From Candidatus Lucifugimonas marina (GTDB lineage: Bacteria > Chloroflexota > Dehalococcoidia > Lucifugimonadales > Lucifugimonadaceae): 64,000 nucleotides of DNA. The stretch covers positions 2,589,001 through 2,653,000 of the forward strand of contig CP046147.1 of assembly GCA_029593915.1 (NCBI GenBank), written 5' to 3'. The notes beneath the pieces were generated by a model. The model had not been told where the DNA came from and did not search any database. It saw only the letters and a list, made by a program, of their open reading frames with translations. The first letter of the stretch is position 1; each line of letters begins with the position of its first letter. Positions 1-10,341 of the stretch are shown here, in pieces. The position numbers and the translations under genes were made by a program.

Positions 1-345
1 ATTCGTATCGAATATCGCGCACCCGATGCTGCCGCGAACCCTTATTTACTATTCTCGGTTCTGCTTGCTGCAGGCCTTGATGGCATCGAAAACAAACTGC
101 CGCTTCCCGAGCCGCTTGATGATGACGTATTCCGAATGTCGGATACAGAGTTGAACGAGCGCGGGGTGGCACGATTGCCGCGAACCCTTGATGAGGCAAT
201 TCGCCTTGCGGAGAACAGCGAGCTCCTCGAAAAAGCTCTCGGTTCAACCGTGATGTCGAACTTCCTCGCTAACAAGCGGATCGAATGGCAAGAGTTCAGC
301 AATACAGTCACCGACTTCGAGCTGAAGAGATACAGACACCTTTAA
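1..345 (+). CDS. glnA: glutamine synthetase, C-terminal part (partial)
   Basis: This is the last 114 residues of a glutamine synthetase cut by the window edge. Frame 1 is open from the first base and begins with the IRIEYRAPD-AAANPYL segment, which matches the family's conserved RxEYRxPDxxxNPYL stretch near the active site. The rest is the usual helical C-terminal tail. The enzyme makes glutamine from glutamate and ammonia with ATP in the cytoplasm. An internal ATG at 136 is only a methionine of this reading frame, not a separate gene. The gene is followed after 63 bases by gltB, so the GS-GOGAT pair appears to be co-transcribed. Function is secure. The 5' end and subtype cannot be judged. 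Confidence 0.9.
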   Translation: MRIEYRAPDAAANPYLLFSVLLAAGLDGIENKLPLPEPLDDDVFRMSDTELNERGVARLPRTLDEAIRLAENSELLEKALGSTVMSNFLANKRIEWQEFSNTVTDFELKRYRHL

Positions 346-408
346 CCCTATTGTCCTAACCAATCTTTGACAGCTTGAGCACCAATTGATCTTCCTATTA
401 GGAGAAAC

Positions 409-3400
409 ATGACCGAAGTCCGGAATACATTTGAATCACACCTGAACGACTCGCAGTCGGATGGATCGAACACTGGTTTTGCAGTGCCAGATTTCTCCGA
501 TGTTGCAGAACGTGGGTTGTACGTTCCAGAACTGGAACGTGATGCTTGTGGTGTTGGCATGGTGGCCAACATTACCGGCGAACGGTCACACGAGATCGTG
601 AATCAGGCTCTTGAAGTTCTGGTCAATCTCGATCACCGTGGCGCAGCCGGTGCAGACCCGCTGACCGGTGACGGTGCAGGTATCACGATTCAGATGCCCG
701 ATGCCTTCATGCGCAAAGTCGCTGGTGAAGCTGGCATAGAACTTCCCGCCGAACGCCGCTACGGTGTGGCGATGTCGTTCTTGCCTGTAGACGACAAGCT
801 CAACGCAGCTGCTCGTGCAGCACTTGAAGCGTCGGCTACCGAGAACGGGCTAACCGTTCTTGGGTGGCGAGATGTGCCAGTGGACCCTAATTCGGCAGGT
901 GTTACAGCTTCGGCCATCATGCCTAAGTTCGCTCAGATGTTCGTCGCTGCTCCAGATGGTGTTGAAGAAGACGCTTTCGAACGAGTGATGTACCTTGCTC
1001 GAAAATCGACTGAAAAGAATTTCGTAAATGGCGAATCTGACCCCACAACAAAAGAAACTCTGCTTCGAGAGTTCTACGTTTGTTCATTCTCAGCACGAAC
1101 CCTCATCTACAAGGGCATGCTGCTAACGCACCAGCTCGGCGAGTTCTATCTCGATCTAAAAGACGAAAGCATGGTTAGTGCTTTCGGTCTGGTTCACTCA
1201 CGATTCTCGACCAACACGCTTGGCTCTTGGAAGCTTGCGCACCCATACCGCATGCTGGCTCACAACGGTGAGATCAACACGGTTCGCGGAAACCGAAACT
1301 GGATGCAGGCTCGTGAGCGTTCGATCGATTCTCCGTTCTTCGGCGACAAGATCGACCAGCTCACGCCTATCTGTGAAGCCGATGATGCTTCCGACACAGC
1401 GTCTCTCGACAACGTGTTCGAACTCCTGCGCATGACAGGTCGCTCGGTGGAACACACCGCGGCGATGATGATGCCTGCTGCATGGAACGGTCACGAGTCG
1501 ATGCCGCAGAACGTCAAAGATTTCTACGAGTACCACGGCAACCTGATGGAGCCGTGGGACGGACCTGCAATGATCGTGTTCACCGACGGTGACGCTGTTG
1601 GTGCGGTTCTCGACCGAAACGGTCTACGCCCGTTCCGATACTGGGTGACCAAAGACAACCTGCTTGTGATGGCTTCAGAAGCTGGTGTTCTGAACATCGA
1701 TCCTGATCGCATCAAGTACCGCTCACGTCTCGAGCCGGGTCGTATGTTCCTTATCGACTTTGAAGAACAGCGAATCGTTGAGCCGGACGAGGTTATCGAC
1801 CGAATCGCATCGGAGAACCCGTACGGTGAGTGGCTGGAAGAAAATCGAGCAACTATCGATTCGCTTCCAGATGCCCCGAATGTTCCCGAAGCCGACATCG
1901 ATACTCTCGTTGATCGCCAGATGGCGTTCGGCTACTCGCGCGAAGATCTGCACATGCTCGTTCGCCCAATGGCGATTACCGGTCACCAGCCTCAGGGTTC
2001 GATGGGTAACGACGCGCCGCTTGCGGTTCTTTCCGACAAGCCGCAGAACATGTTCGCCTACTTCAAGCAGGCGTTCGCTCAGGTTTCAAACCCGCCACTC
2101 GACGCCATTCGCGAGAAGCTAATCACGCAGCGAGCTGTGCCAGCTGGACGACGTCCAAACATTTTCGAAACGACTTCGGTGCACTGCCAAACGCTTCGCA
2201 TCGATCACCCGATTCTGCGAAACGGTGAACTGGCTAAGATCAAAGCTTCCACCGTTCCCGGTGTGAACGCTAAGACGATTTCGACTCTCTTCCCTACTGC
2301 TGGCGGAGCCGAGGCACTCAATGCTGCTCTCGACCGAATTCGTAGCGAAGCAAGTCAGGCTATCGAAGATGGTTACACGCTTCTGATTCTCTCCGACCGT
2401 GGAATAGACAGTGAGAACGCGTTCGTACCTTCTCTGCTCGCAACAAGTGCCGTTCATCACCACCTGATCAGGGAACGTAACCGTGCTCAGGCCGACATCA
2501 TTGTCGAATCCGGTGAGCCACGTGAAGTTCACCACTTCGCAACCCTGTTCGGTTACGGTGCTTCGGCAATCAACCCGTATCTCGCACTCGAGACAATCGC
2601 TGGTCTTCGACTTCGACCTACAGCCGAAGAAAAGATTCCTTCGCAGGACACTGCGGAAGAAAACTTCCGAGAGGCTATCGAAGAAGGTGTCGTAAAGACG
2701 ATGGCCAAGATGGGTATTTCAACCCTTCAGGGCTACATCGGTGCACAGGTATTTGAAGCACTCGGACTTTCACAGGAACTTGTCGACGAGTACTTCACTT
2801 GGACCGTCTCTCGCATCAGTGGAATCGGTATCAACGAGATCGCTCTCGACATTCTCGCTAACCACTCACGTGCTTACGCTGACGACAACATCCCGTCGAA
2901 CCTCAAACTCGACATGGGTGGCCTCTACCTCTGGCGCGCCACTGGCGAACGCCACATGTGGAACCCCGACACTATCGCACTCCTACAGGACGCCGTTCGC
3001 AGGAACGATGGCGATGTGTTCAAGCAGTTCGAATCGGCCTCCAACAAGGAAGGCGATGAGCACATCACGATTCGGAACATGCTGGAGCCTATCTATGGAG
3101 ATGAAATTTCCATCGATGAAGTTGAGCCAGCAGAAAAGATCGTAGAACGATTCGCAACGGGAGCAATCTCGCTAGGATCGATCAGTCGTGAAGCTCACGA
3201 AACTCTGGCTGTTGCAACCAACCGCATCAACGCTCGTTCAAACACGGGTGAGGGTGGTGAAGACCCTGAACGATTTACTCCTGAAGCAAATGGCGATTCA
3301 CGATCAAGTGCTATCAAGCAGATTGCATCAGGTCGATTTGGTGTAACGACCAACTACCTGAGTAACGCCAAAGACCTTCAGATCAAAATGGCTCAGGGAG

Positions 3401-5064
3401 CCAAGCCGGGCGAAGGTGGTGAAATTCCGGGTCGCAAGATTTCGGATTACATCGCGTATATAAGGAAGACGACTCCCGGTGTGGAGTTGATTTCTCCTCC
3501 ACCTCACCACGACATCTACTCAATTGAAGACCTGGCTCAGCTGATCCACGACCTCAAGAACGTAAACCCCGATTCTCGTGTTCACGTGAAGTTGGTTTCT
3601 GTCGCTGGTGTCGGAATCATCGCTGCCGGCGTTGCCAAAGGTAAGGGCGATGTTGTTCTTATCTCAGGTGACTCGGGTGGTACCGGAGCATCGCCACTCA
3701 GTTCGATTCGACATGCGGGTCTGCCGTGGGAGCTTGGTCTTGCTGAAACTCAGCAGGTTCTTGTAGCCAACGGACTCCGAGACCGAATTACAGTTCAGAC
3801 CGACGGCCAGATGAAGACGTCTCTAGACGTTCTAGTCGGTGCGTTGCTTGGTGCTGAAGAATGGGGAATCGCAACTGGAGCGCTCATCTCGATGGGCTGC
3901 ATCATGCTGCGCAAATGCCACCTGAACACGTGTTCAGTCGGTGTCGCAACTCAGGACCCAGAGCTTCGCAAGAAGTTCACTGGAACTCCTGATGCGGTTG
4001 TGAACTACTTCATGTTCCTTGCTGAGGGACTCCGCGAACTCATGGCCAAATTGGGCTTCCGAACGGTCAACGAAATGATCGGTCGAGTCGACAAGCTGAA
4101 GGTTCGTGAAGACATCACTCACTGGAAAGCGAAGACTCTCGATCTTTCGCCAATTCTCATGAAGCCTGAAGTGCTTCCACAGGACCACACATACCAGCAG
4201 ATTCTGCAGGACCACGGTCTGGATAAAGCACTCGATAACGAACTAATCGAACTCGCACGTCCAGCTATCGACAACGGCGACAAGGTCGAGGCAACACTGC
4301 CAGTGACCAACGTGAACCGCACAGTCGGAGCCACTTTGAGTGGTGTCATCGCCAAGAAGACTGGTGAAGAAGGTCTTCCTGACGGTTCTATCAACTTCAC
4401 GTTCCAGGGTTCTGCAGGTCAGAGCTTCGGTGCGTGGGTAGTAAAGGGAATCACCTTCAAGGTTGAGGGTGACGCCAACGACTACTTCGGCAAGGGTCTT
4501 TCAGGTGGACGACTAGTAATCACTCCGCCTCAGAACAGCGCCTACGAAGCCAAAGACAACATCATCATCGGTAACGTTGCCCTTTACGGCTCTACAGGCG
4601 GTGAAGCATACGTAAACGGTCTTGCTGGTGAGCGATTCGCAGTTCGAAACTCTGCAGCCTCCGCGGTTGTTGAAGGCATCGGTGATCACGGTTGTGAATA
4701 CATGACTGGTGGTCGAGTAGCCATTCTCGGACCTGCAGGTCGAAACTTCGGCGCAGGCATGAGCGGTGGTGTCGCATACGTGATCGATGAAGACGGTTCA
4801 TTCGGTAGCCACTTCAACGATTCGATCGCTGATCTACTCGATGTCGAAGCTGGCTCAGCCGATGACGCAGAACTAAAAGAAATGATTGAAAAGCACGTTC
4901 AGTACACAGGCAGTAAGGTTGGATCCGAGCTACTTGCCGACTGGGCTAACTCGGTAACGAAATTCAAGAAAGTATTCCCTCGGGACTACGCACGAGTCCT
5001 TCGAGGACGTGCAGCCGCTTCTGAATCGACCGACTCTAAAGAAGGGGTAGGCAGCCGTGGGTAA
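409..5064 (+). CDS. gltB: glutamate synthase (NADPH) large subunit
   Basis: The 1551-residue length fits the GltB alpha subunit, which makes glutamate from glutamine and 2-oxoglutarate. Cys47 in the ACGVGM motif is the expected catalytic N-terminal cysteine of the class II amidotransferase domain, which implies removal of a 46-residue propeptide. The FMN-binding synthase domain holds the SGDSGGTGASP stretch. The 3Fe-4S ligands are seen at Cys1164, Cys1170 and Cys1175 (C-x5-C-x4-C). The C-terminal glycine-rich repeats (GGEAYVNGLAGERF and similar) form the GltB beta-helix domain. A TAGGAGA Shine-Dalgarno lies just before the ATG. The stop overlaps the gltD start by 8 bases, which suggests translational coupling of the two subunits. 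Confidence 0.97.
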   Translation: MTEVRNTFESHLNDSQSDGSNTGFAVPDFSDVAERGLYVPELERDACGVGMVANITGERSHEIVNQALEVLVNLDHRGAAGADPLTGDGAGITIQMPDAFMRKVAGEAGIELPAERRYGVAMSFLPVDDKLNAAARAALEASATENGLTVLGWRDVPVDPNSAGVTASAIMPKFAQMFVAAPDGVEEDAFERVMYLARKSTEKNFVNGESDPTTKETLLREFYVCSFSARTLIYKGMLLTHQLGEFYLDLKDESMVSAFGLVHSRFSTNTLGSWKLAHPYRMLAHNGEINTVRGNRNWMQARERSIDSPFFGDKIDQLTPICEADDASDTASLDNVFELLRMTGRSVEHTAAMMMPAAWNGHESMPQNVKDFYEYHGNLMEPWDGPAMIVFTDGDAVGAVLDRNGLRPFRYWVTKDNLLVMASEAGVLNIDPDRIKYRSRLEPGRMFLIDFEEQRIVEPDEVIDRIASENPYGEWLEENRATIDSLPDAPNVPEADIDTLVDRQMAFGYSREDLHMLVRPMAITGHQPQGSMGNDAPLAVLSDKPQNMFAYFKQAFAQVSNPPLDAIREKLITQRAVPAGRRPNIFETTSVHCQTLRIDHPILRNGELAKIKASTVPGVNAKTISTLFPTAGGAEALNAALDRIRSEASQAIEDGYTLLILSDRGIDSENAFVPSLLATSAVHHHLIRERNRAQADIIVESGEPREVHHFATLFGYGASAINPYLALETIAGLRLRPTAEEKIPSQDTAEENFREAIEEGVVKTMAKMGISTLQGYIGAQVFEALGLSQELVDEYFTWTVSRISGIGINEIALDILANHSRAYADDNIPSNLKLDMGGLYLWRATGERHMWNPDTIALLQDAVRRNDGDVFKQFESASNKEGDEHITIRNMLEPIYGDEISIDEVEPAEKIVERFATGAISLGSISREAHETLAVATNRINARSNTGEGGEDPERFTPEANGDSRSSAIKQIASGRFGVTTNYLSNAKDLQIKMAQGAKPGEGGEIPGRKISDYIAYIRKTTPGVELISPPPHHDIYSIEDLAQLIHDLKNVNPDSRVHVKLVSVAGVGIIAAGVAKGKGDVVLISGDSGGTGASPLSSIRHAGLPWELGLAETQQVLVANGLRDRITVQTDGQMKTSLDVLVGALLGAEEWGIATGALISMGCIMLRKCHLNTCSVGVATQDPELRKKFTGTPDAVVNYFMFLAEGLRELMAKLGFRTVNEMIGRVDKLKVREDITHWKAKTLDLSPILMKPEVLPQDHTYQQILQDHGLDKALDNELIELARPAIDNGDKVEATLPVTNVNRTVGATLSGVIAKKTGEEGLPDGSINFTFQGSAGQSFGAWVVKGITFKVEGDANDYFGKGLSGGRLVITPPQNSAYEAKDNIIIGNVALYGSTGGEAYVNGLAGERFAVRNSAASAVVEGIGDHGCEYMTGGRVAILGPAGRNFGAGMSGGVAYVIDEDGSFGSHFNDSIADLLDVEAGSADDAELKEMIEKHVQYTGSKVGSELLADWANSVTKFKKVFPRDYARVLRGRAAASESTDSKEGVGSRG

Positions 5065-6550
5065 AGTAACTGGATTCATGGAGGCGGCTCGTCGTACTCC
5101 GTCACGCCGCGATGCTCAAGAACGAATCAACGACTGGCAAGAGGTTTACCTCGAATGGGACGAGTCTGACGCACGCCGTCAGGCTAGTCGCTGTATGGAT
5201 TGCGGAGTTCCGTTCTGCAACAGCGGTTGCCCTCTAGGAAACCTGATTCCAGAGTTCAACGACTTCATTTATCACGGTAACTGGGAAGAAGCAATCGAGC
5301 GTCTTCACGCCACGAACAACTTCCCAGAATTCACCGGTCGCATCTGCCCTGCTCCATGTGAGGCATCATGCACACTTTCCGTCAACTCCGACCCTGTGAC
5401 TATCGAGATGATCGAAAAGCAGATAGTCGAACACGGCTGGAAGGAAGGCTGGATCAAGCCGCAGCCAGCGAAAAACAAGACCGATAAGAAAGTTGCCATT
5501 GTTGGTTCAGGGCCAGCAGGTCTTGCAGCAGCACAGCAGCTCGCACGAGCTGGTCACACAGTTACCGTTTACGAACGAAACGAGTACATCGGTGGTCTTC
5601 TGGCGCTTGGAATTCCCGAGTTCAAACTAGAGAAAGAAATTGTCGAACGACGAATCAACCAGCTTCGAAGTGAAGGCGTAAAGTTCCGCGTTAGCACCAA
5701 CGTTGGTGTTGATGTAACTCACGAAGAACTACTCGAAAAGTTCGATGCTATTTGTCTTTCAGGTGGCTCAACCGTTCCACGCGATCTTCCTGTTGAAGGT
5801 CGAGAGCTCAAGGGCGTTCACTTCGCAATGGAGTTCCTCACTCAGCAGAACCGAAAGCTCAGGGGCGCAGAGTTTGGACCTGACGAGAACATCGATATAA
5901 AAGGCAAGAACGTTGTTGTCATCGGTGGTGGTGACACTGGTGCTGACTGTCTCGGAACTTCTCACCGTCAAGGCGCAGCAAACATCATCCAGATGGAGAT
6001 TATGCCTCGACCTTCGGAAACTCGTGTAGAGACCAACCCGTGGCCTCAGTGGCCTACAATCTTCCGCACATCAAGTGCTCACGAAGAGGGTGGCGACCGT
6101 GATTTCAACGTTCTGACGAAGCGATTCGTTGGTGACGATGATGGCAACCTGAAGCGACTCGAGTGCGCTCGAGTTGAATGGGTGAAAGACGAAGAAACTG
6201 GCCGCTTCAATATGAACGAAGTGCCGGGTAGCGAATTCGTTATCGAAGCTGAAGCAGTATTCCTGGCAATGGGATTCCTGCACCCGCAGCACGATGGCTT
6301 GCTCGATGCTCTCGGAGTCGACTATGACCCACGTGGCAACGTAGCGGCCGATGGCAGCCTGCGAACCAACCTCGACAAAGTCTTCGCTGCTGGAGACATG
6401 CAGCGAGGTCAGTCGTTGGTAGTTCACGCAATCGCAAGCGGACGTCGTGCGGCTCGACAGATCGACATTTTCCTCACCGGAGATTCTCGACTGCCGACTG
6501 TCAGTGGCTACGCTCGACCACCGATCATGGCTACCAACAGCAACGACTAG
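5057..6550 (+). CDS. gltD: glutamate synthase small subunit
   Basis: This 497-residue GltD beta subunit oxidises NAD(P)H and passes electrons through FAD and Fe-S clusters to GltB. The N-terminal domain has the cluster cysteines C46, C49, C54, C58 and C97, C101, C105. An FAD-binding VGSGPAGLAAA motif lies near residue 150, and a second dinucleotide fold near residue 295 has VIGGGDTGAD. The C-terminal AAGDMQRGQSLVVHA segment is the usual second FAD contact. The start is a GTG inside the end of gltB. A GGGGTAGGCAGCC stretch before it is a weak ribosome binding site, so coupling to gltB translation is likely. Confidence 0.96.
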   Translation: MGKVTGFMEAARRTPSRRDAQERINDWQEVYLEWDESDARRQASRCMDCGVPFCNSGCPLGNLIPEFNDFIYHGNWEEAIERLHATNNFPEFTGRICPAPCEASCTLSVNSDPVTIEMIEKQIVEHGWKEGWIKPQPAKNKTDKKVAIVGSGPAGLAAAQQLARAGHTVTVYERNEYIGGLLALGIPEFKLEKEIVERRINQLRSEGVKFRVSTNVGVDVTHEELLEKFDAICLSGGSTVPRDLPVEGRELKGVHFAMEFLTQQNRKLRGAEFGPDENIDIKGKNVVVIGGGDTGADCLGTSHRQGAANIIQMEIMPRPSETRVETNPWPQWPTIFRTSSAHEEGGDRDFNVLTKRFVGDDDGNLKRLECARVEWVKDEETGRFNMNEVPGSEFVIEAEAVFLAMGFLHPQHDGLLDALGVDYDPRGNVAADGSLRTNLDKVFAAGDMQRGQSLVVHAIASGRRAARQIDIFLTGDSRLPTVSGYARPPIMATNSND

Positions 6551-6574
6551 AAGCGGCGATAGAATCAAATCACT

Positions 6575-8371
6575 ATGACTACCGATAACGGCAGTTCGGG
6601 TGACATTGGCGCAACTCTTAGAGTTGCGGCCGCCCAGATCAATACATCCGTCGGCGACATCGACGGAAACGCAAGGCTGATCGAAGAATGGATCAGCCTT
6701 GCGCAGGATCAGGGCGCTGATCTAGTAGCGTTTCCAGAACTTACGATCACGGGCTACCCGCCGGAAGATCTTGTCCTCTACGACAACTTTATTGCTGCGA
6801 ATAAAGCTGCTCTAAATCGAATAGCTGCCGGCGTTGGAAACATCGTTGCATTGGTAGGTTATGTCGATTCGGAAGTCACTGAATCTGGTACGAAGCTCTA
6901 CAACGCTGCTGCGGTCATACACAACCGAAAAGTAGTTACGACGTACCGGAAGATCCACCTCCCCAACTATGGCGTGTTTGACGAACGCCGGTACTTCACC
7001 GCAGGTAACGAATGCCCTGTTATTTCGATTCGGGGAATCAAAGTCGGCGTAAATATCTGTGAAGACATTTGGGAACCAATTGGACCATCAGAGGTTCAAT
7101 GTGCAAACGGCGCCCAAATCGTCGTAAACCTCAACTCATCGCCATACGAGTCGGGCAAGCAGGGCGACCGTGTTGATGTAGTAACCGATCTTTCACGTCG
7201 CAATCGAGTGTTCACGCTCTACACGAATCAGATCGGTGGCCAGGACGAACTTGTTTTCGATGGTGGCAGCATGCTTGCAGCTCCCGACGGCGAACTGCTG
7301 GGCACGGCTCCTAGATTTGAGCAATCACTTCTGGTGGCTGATATCGACGTCAACGCTTTAGAGGACTCTCGAACGAAACACCAGTCGTTCGCTGTTCCAC
7401 AGGACGACCTCGACAAAATCGGTCAACCCACCACCATCGAAATCGTTCAAACACCGGCCAAGAGCCGCCCGGCACTACAACCGTTAACTGTTCATAGCCT
7501 CGACCGACTAGAAGCCGTTTACCGCGCTCTAATCGTCGGTACTCGGGACTATCTGAAGAAGACACGATTCAAGAAAGTCGCCATTGCCGTTTCAGGCGGG
7601 ATCGACTCGGCAATCGTTACAGCAATCGCCGTCGATGCCATCGGTGCCGAGAACGTTGTAGGCGTAGCCCTTCCATCAAGATATTCGTCAGAAGGCAGCG
7701 TTACTGACGCCGAAGATTTGTGTTCACGACTTGGCGTGGAACTGTGGAACATTCCTATCGAGCCCGGTCACTCTGCCTTCGAAGAGATGCTTTCTGAAGC
7801 TTTCGAGGGAACTGCTCCCGGTCTCGCCGAAGAAAACACCCAGTCTCGAATTCGCGGCAACATCATGATGACCATTGCCAACAAATTCGGCTGGCTTGTC
7901 CTCACAACCGGCAACAAGTCCGAAATGGCGACCGGTTACGCCACGCTCTACGGAGATATGGCTGGAGCCTACGCTGTGATCAAGGACGTACCAAAAACTC
8001 TGGTATACGAACTGTGTCGCCACAGAAACAATCGTGGTCCTGGCTCGCCTATTCCAAACGCCATTATCGACAAGCCGCCGAGCGCAGAGCTTCGACCCGA
8101 TCAACTCGACGAAGATTCACTTCCGCCGTACGACCAACTCGACAGAGTGATTCACATGTACATCGAAGAACGCATGTCGCCAGACCTTATTGTCGAGAAA
8201 GAACAGGCGCTCGGTAAAGAAGGCGCAGCCGAGTCAGTTATTCGCAGGATTGTTCGGCTAATCGACATCAACGAATACAAACGTCGACAGTCGCCTCCCG
8301 GAGTGAAAATAACGGGACTGGCGTTTGGAAAAGATCGCCGATTGCCAATTGCTTCCGGTTGGCAAAAGTAG
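6575..8371 (+). CDS. nadE: glutamine-dependent NAD+ synthetase
   Basis: This 598-residue, two-domain NAD synthetase converts deamido-NAD to NAD with ATP, drawing ammonia from glutamine. The N-terminal nitrilase-like glutaminase has the Glu55, Lys126, Cys162 triad (FPELTITG, YRKIHLP, NICEDIWEP). The C-terminal synthetase has the PP-loop SGGIDS at residues 340-345 and the TTGNKSEMATGY segment. It starts 24 bases after gltD, in the same direction. It is thus the fourth member of a glutamine-centred operon, and gltB and nadE both consume glutamine. Nothing looks degraded. Confidence 0.96.
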   Translation: MTTDNGSSGDIGATLRVAAAQINTSVGDIDGNARLIEEWISLAQDQGADLVAFPELTITGYPPEDLVLYDNFIAANKAALNRIAAGVGNIVALVGYVDSEVTESGTKLYNAAAVIHNRKVVTTYRKIHLPNYGVFDERRYFTAGNECPVISIRGIKVGVNICEDIWEPIGPSEVQCANGAQIVVNLNSSPYESGKQGDRVDVVTDLSRRNRVFTLYTNQIGGQDELVFDGGSMLAAPDGELLGTAPRFEQSLLVADIDVNALEDSRTKHQSFAVPQDDLDKIGQPTTIEIVQTPAKSRPALQPLTVHSLDRLEAVYRALIVGTRDYLKKTRFKKVAIAVSGGIDSAIVTAIAVDAIGAENVVGVALPSRYSSEGSVTDAEDLCSRLGVELWNIPIEPGHSAFEEMLSEAFEGTAPGLAEENTQSRIRGNIMMTIANKFGWLVLTTGNKSEMATGYATLYGDMAGAYAVIKDVPKTLVYELCRHRNNRGPGSPIPNAIIDKPPSAELRPDQLDEDSLPPYDQLDRVIHMYIEERMSPDLIVEKEQALGKEGAAESVIRRIVRLIDINEYKRRQSPPGVKITGLAFGKDRRLPIASGWQK

Positions 8372-8581
8372 GTCAATTCGATTGAAACTGATCTGCGAAT
8401 GCAGACCATACGCACATTCCGAATATCGGATTCATTTCGATCCACACAGTTGCTCCATATTTACCGCGTAGATTAGAGATCACCAAATCCAACACGCTCC
8501 TAAAACGGCTTGCACGGAGATCACCCGACGCTAATCGACAAGATCACAGATCAGACTTGGCGGCGATGCATCAAATAAATC

Positions 8582-9919
8582 ATGAAAACGTTGAACGATC
8601 TAAAAAAACTCTTCATTGGTGGCATCTCAGCACTGACCCTCGTAGCCGCCATTGCTTGTACAGGCACCGCTGAGCCGACAGAGTCAGTATCTTCACAGGA
8701 GCCAGATGCAACCCAGCAGCTAGCGGTTTCTGATGATGGTGGCCCAACCGGCCCTCCATCCAACGTTGCGCAAAACGAAGATAGCAATTCGACCGGGGAC
8801 GATCTTTTTGGTGAAATCGAGAACCCAACTTCTGAATCCATCCCCGCCGCATTCGACGGTGAATCTGACGACGGACCAATTGGCGAAGCTAGTCCCGAAG
8901 TAATCGAACCGGCTCCCGCGTCACCCGAACTCACAGCTATCGACATTGTTACTGCTCAGGAAGAGCATCTCACTGCGCTATACGAACAGACTGTTCAATC
9001 CGTAGTGTTCATCGTTACAGGTTCGCTGCAGGGTGTTGGCTCAGGCTCAGGCTTTGTGTGGGATGACGAAGGACACGTCGTAACGAACTACCATGTCGTG
9101 CAAGGTGCGACGACATTAGTTGTGAAATTCTTCAATGGACGAGAGTACAGAGCGGATATCGTTGCGTTCGATCCGGCTGCCGATCTCGCTGTGATCAAGC
9201 TGATTGATGTCGAGCACGAACTTGTTCCGCTCACTATTGGTAGCTCTGATGAATTGCGAACGGGGCAGTCGGTGATTGCGCTAGGGAACCCTTTCGGCGA
9301 AGAATTCACCATGACTACGGGAATAGTTAGCGCTATCACTCGAACTCTCGACAGCGGCTTCTCGCAGTACAGCATTCCATCTGTCGTTCAAACCGATGCA
9401 GCGATAAACCCTGGAAACTCCGGCGGCCCATTGCTCGATATTTTTGGAGCAGTAATCGGAGTAAATACACAAATAAAAAGTGAAACCCGTCAAAGCTCGG
9501 GTGTTGGATTCGCCGTACCTGTCGATCTTGTGAAACGAGTAGTTCCATCGCTAATTGAATTTGGCGAACATACCTACGCGCTAATGGGTATTAGTGGAGA
9601 AGAAGTTGGTTTGCAACATCGAGAGACGCTAGGACTCCCTGGTGATGTAACTGGAGCCTATGTAACTCGAACAACGCCAGATGGTCCTGCCGATTTTGCG
9701 GGTGTACGAGGCGACACAGGAACCCAGACGACCGGCAGGCAATTCGATGGAGACGTAATCGTTTCTATCAACTCAATTCGCATGAAATCGATGGATGACC
9801 TAATTGGCTATTTAGCGCTGAACACCGCTCCCGGTGAAGAAATCGTTCTGGGAGTCTTCCGAAATGGGGTTGAAATCGCTATTCCGATGGTCCTCGGTGC
9901 CCGCCCTTCAGTTGCATAG
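8582..9919 (+). CDS. HtrA/DegP-like S1C serine protease, lipoprotein
   Basis: This is a 445-residue exported protease. Residues 1-26 form a lipoprotein signal with an AAIAC lipobox and Cys26. A low-complexity acidic Ser/Pro/Glu linker runs to about residue 120. The trypsin-like domain shows the triad His171 (TNYHVV), Asp201 (AADLAVIKL) and Ser280 (GNSGGPLL). The C-terminal 110 residues fit one PDZ domain, with the DGDVIVSINSIRMKS-like core. HtrA proteins degrade or chaperone misfolded envelope proteins. Here the enzyme is probably anchored outside the membrane. It stands alone, followed by a strong intrinsic terminator. Substrate and exact paralogue type are not determined. Confidence 0.9.
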   Translation: MKTLNDLKKLFIGGISALTLVAAIACTGTAEPTESVSSQEPDATQQLAVSDDGGPTGPPSNVAQNEDSNSTGDDLFGEIENPTSESIPAAFDGESDDGPIGEASPEVIEPAPASPELTAIDIVTAQEEHLTALYEQTVQSVVFIVTGSLQGVGSGSGFVWDDEGHVVTNYHVVQGATTLVVKFFNGREYRADIVAFDPAADLAVIKLIDVEHELVPLTIGSSDELRTGQSVIALGNPFGEEFTMTTGIVSAITRTLDSGFSQYSIPSVVQTDAAINPGNSGGPLLDIFGAVIGVNTQIKSETRQSSGVGFAVPVDLVKRVVPSLIEFGEHTYALMGISGEEVGLQHRETLGLPGDVTGAYVTRTTPDGPADFAGVRGDTGTQTTGRQFDGDVIVSINSIRMKSMDDLIGYLALNTAPGEEIVLGVFRNGVEIAIPMVLGARPSVA

Positions 9920-9953
9920 CAGCACCCCACACCGGTGCGTTGGAATATTTCGA

Positions 9954-9987
9954 AAGCCCTCAGTTCAACTACTGAGGGCTTACTTTT
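9954..9987 (+). terminator. intrinsic terminator after the HtrA-like gene
   Basis: A 10-bp perfect stem (AAGCCCTCAG with CTGAGGGCTT) and an 8-base loop are followed by TACTTTT. It sits 34 bases after the stop codon of the protease gene and fits a rho-independent terminator. Confidence 0.85.
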
Positions 9988-10135
9988 CGCTGAATTCCAA
10001 CCGCTTTTCATTACAAGTTGGCACTGGTATTGACGATATTTCTCAGTAAACTTACTCCCTCGAAGTAACGAAATGTATGTAGATGCTTGCTATATGTTCT
10101 TTCAAGATCATTCGAACACTATTTACACTCAGGAA

Positions 10136-10232
10136 CGGGCTTTGACACATTTTTCCCACCAAATACTTTTTTTGAGTTTGGCGGTTAGTGACAGTTTGGT
10201 GTTTTTCACTAACTTTCACTGTTCAAAGCCCG
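10136..10232. promoter_or_regulatory. large inverted repeat upstream of the LysR gene
   Basis: The 422-base gap before the LysR gene holds no convincing ORF. CGGGCTTTGA at 10136-10145 is repeated in inverted form as TCAAAGCCCG at 10223-10232. With flanking bases the arms extend to about 14 positions with one mismatch. Inside are further partners: CCACCAAA near 10157 and TTTGGCGG near 10177, and TTAGTGA near 10185 with TCACTAA near 10206. The nested symmetry could be a regulator-binding region, since LysR proteins often bind near their own gene, or a folded leader RNA. Function is inferred only from position. Confidence 0.5.
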
Positions 10233-10341
10233 CTCCAGTTCGATATGTGTAAGTTGAATCTGGAAATTGAGATAGTATGCACGAGGCATGCACGGAGAAT
10301 AGGCCCCACAACCGGTTAGAAATTCCCGGAGGTCAAAGACT

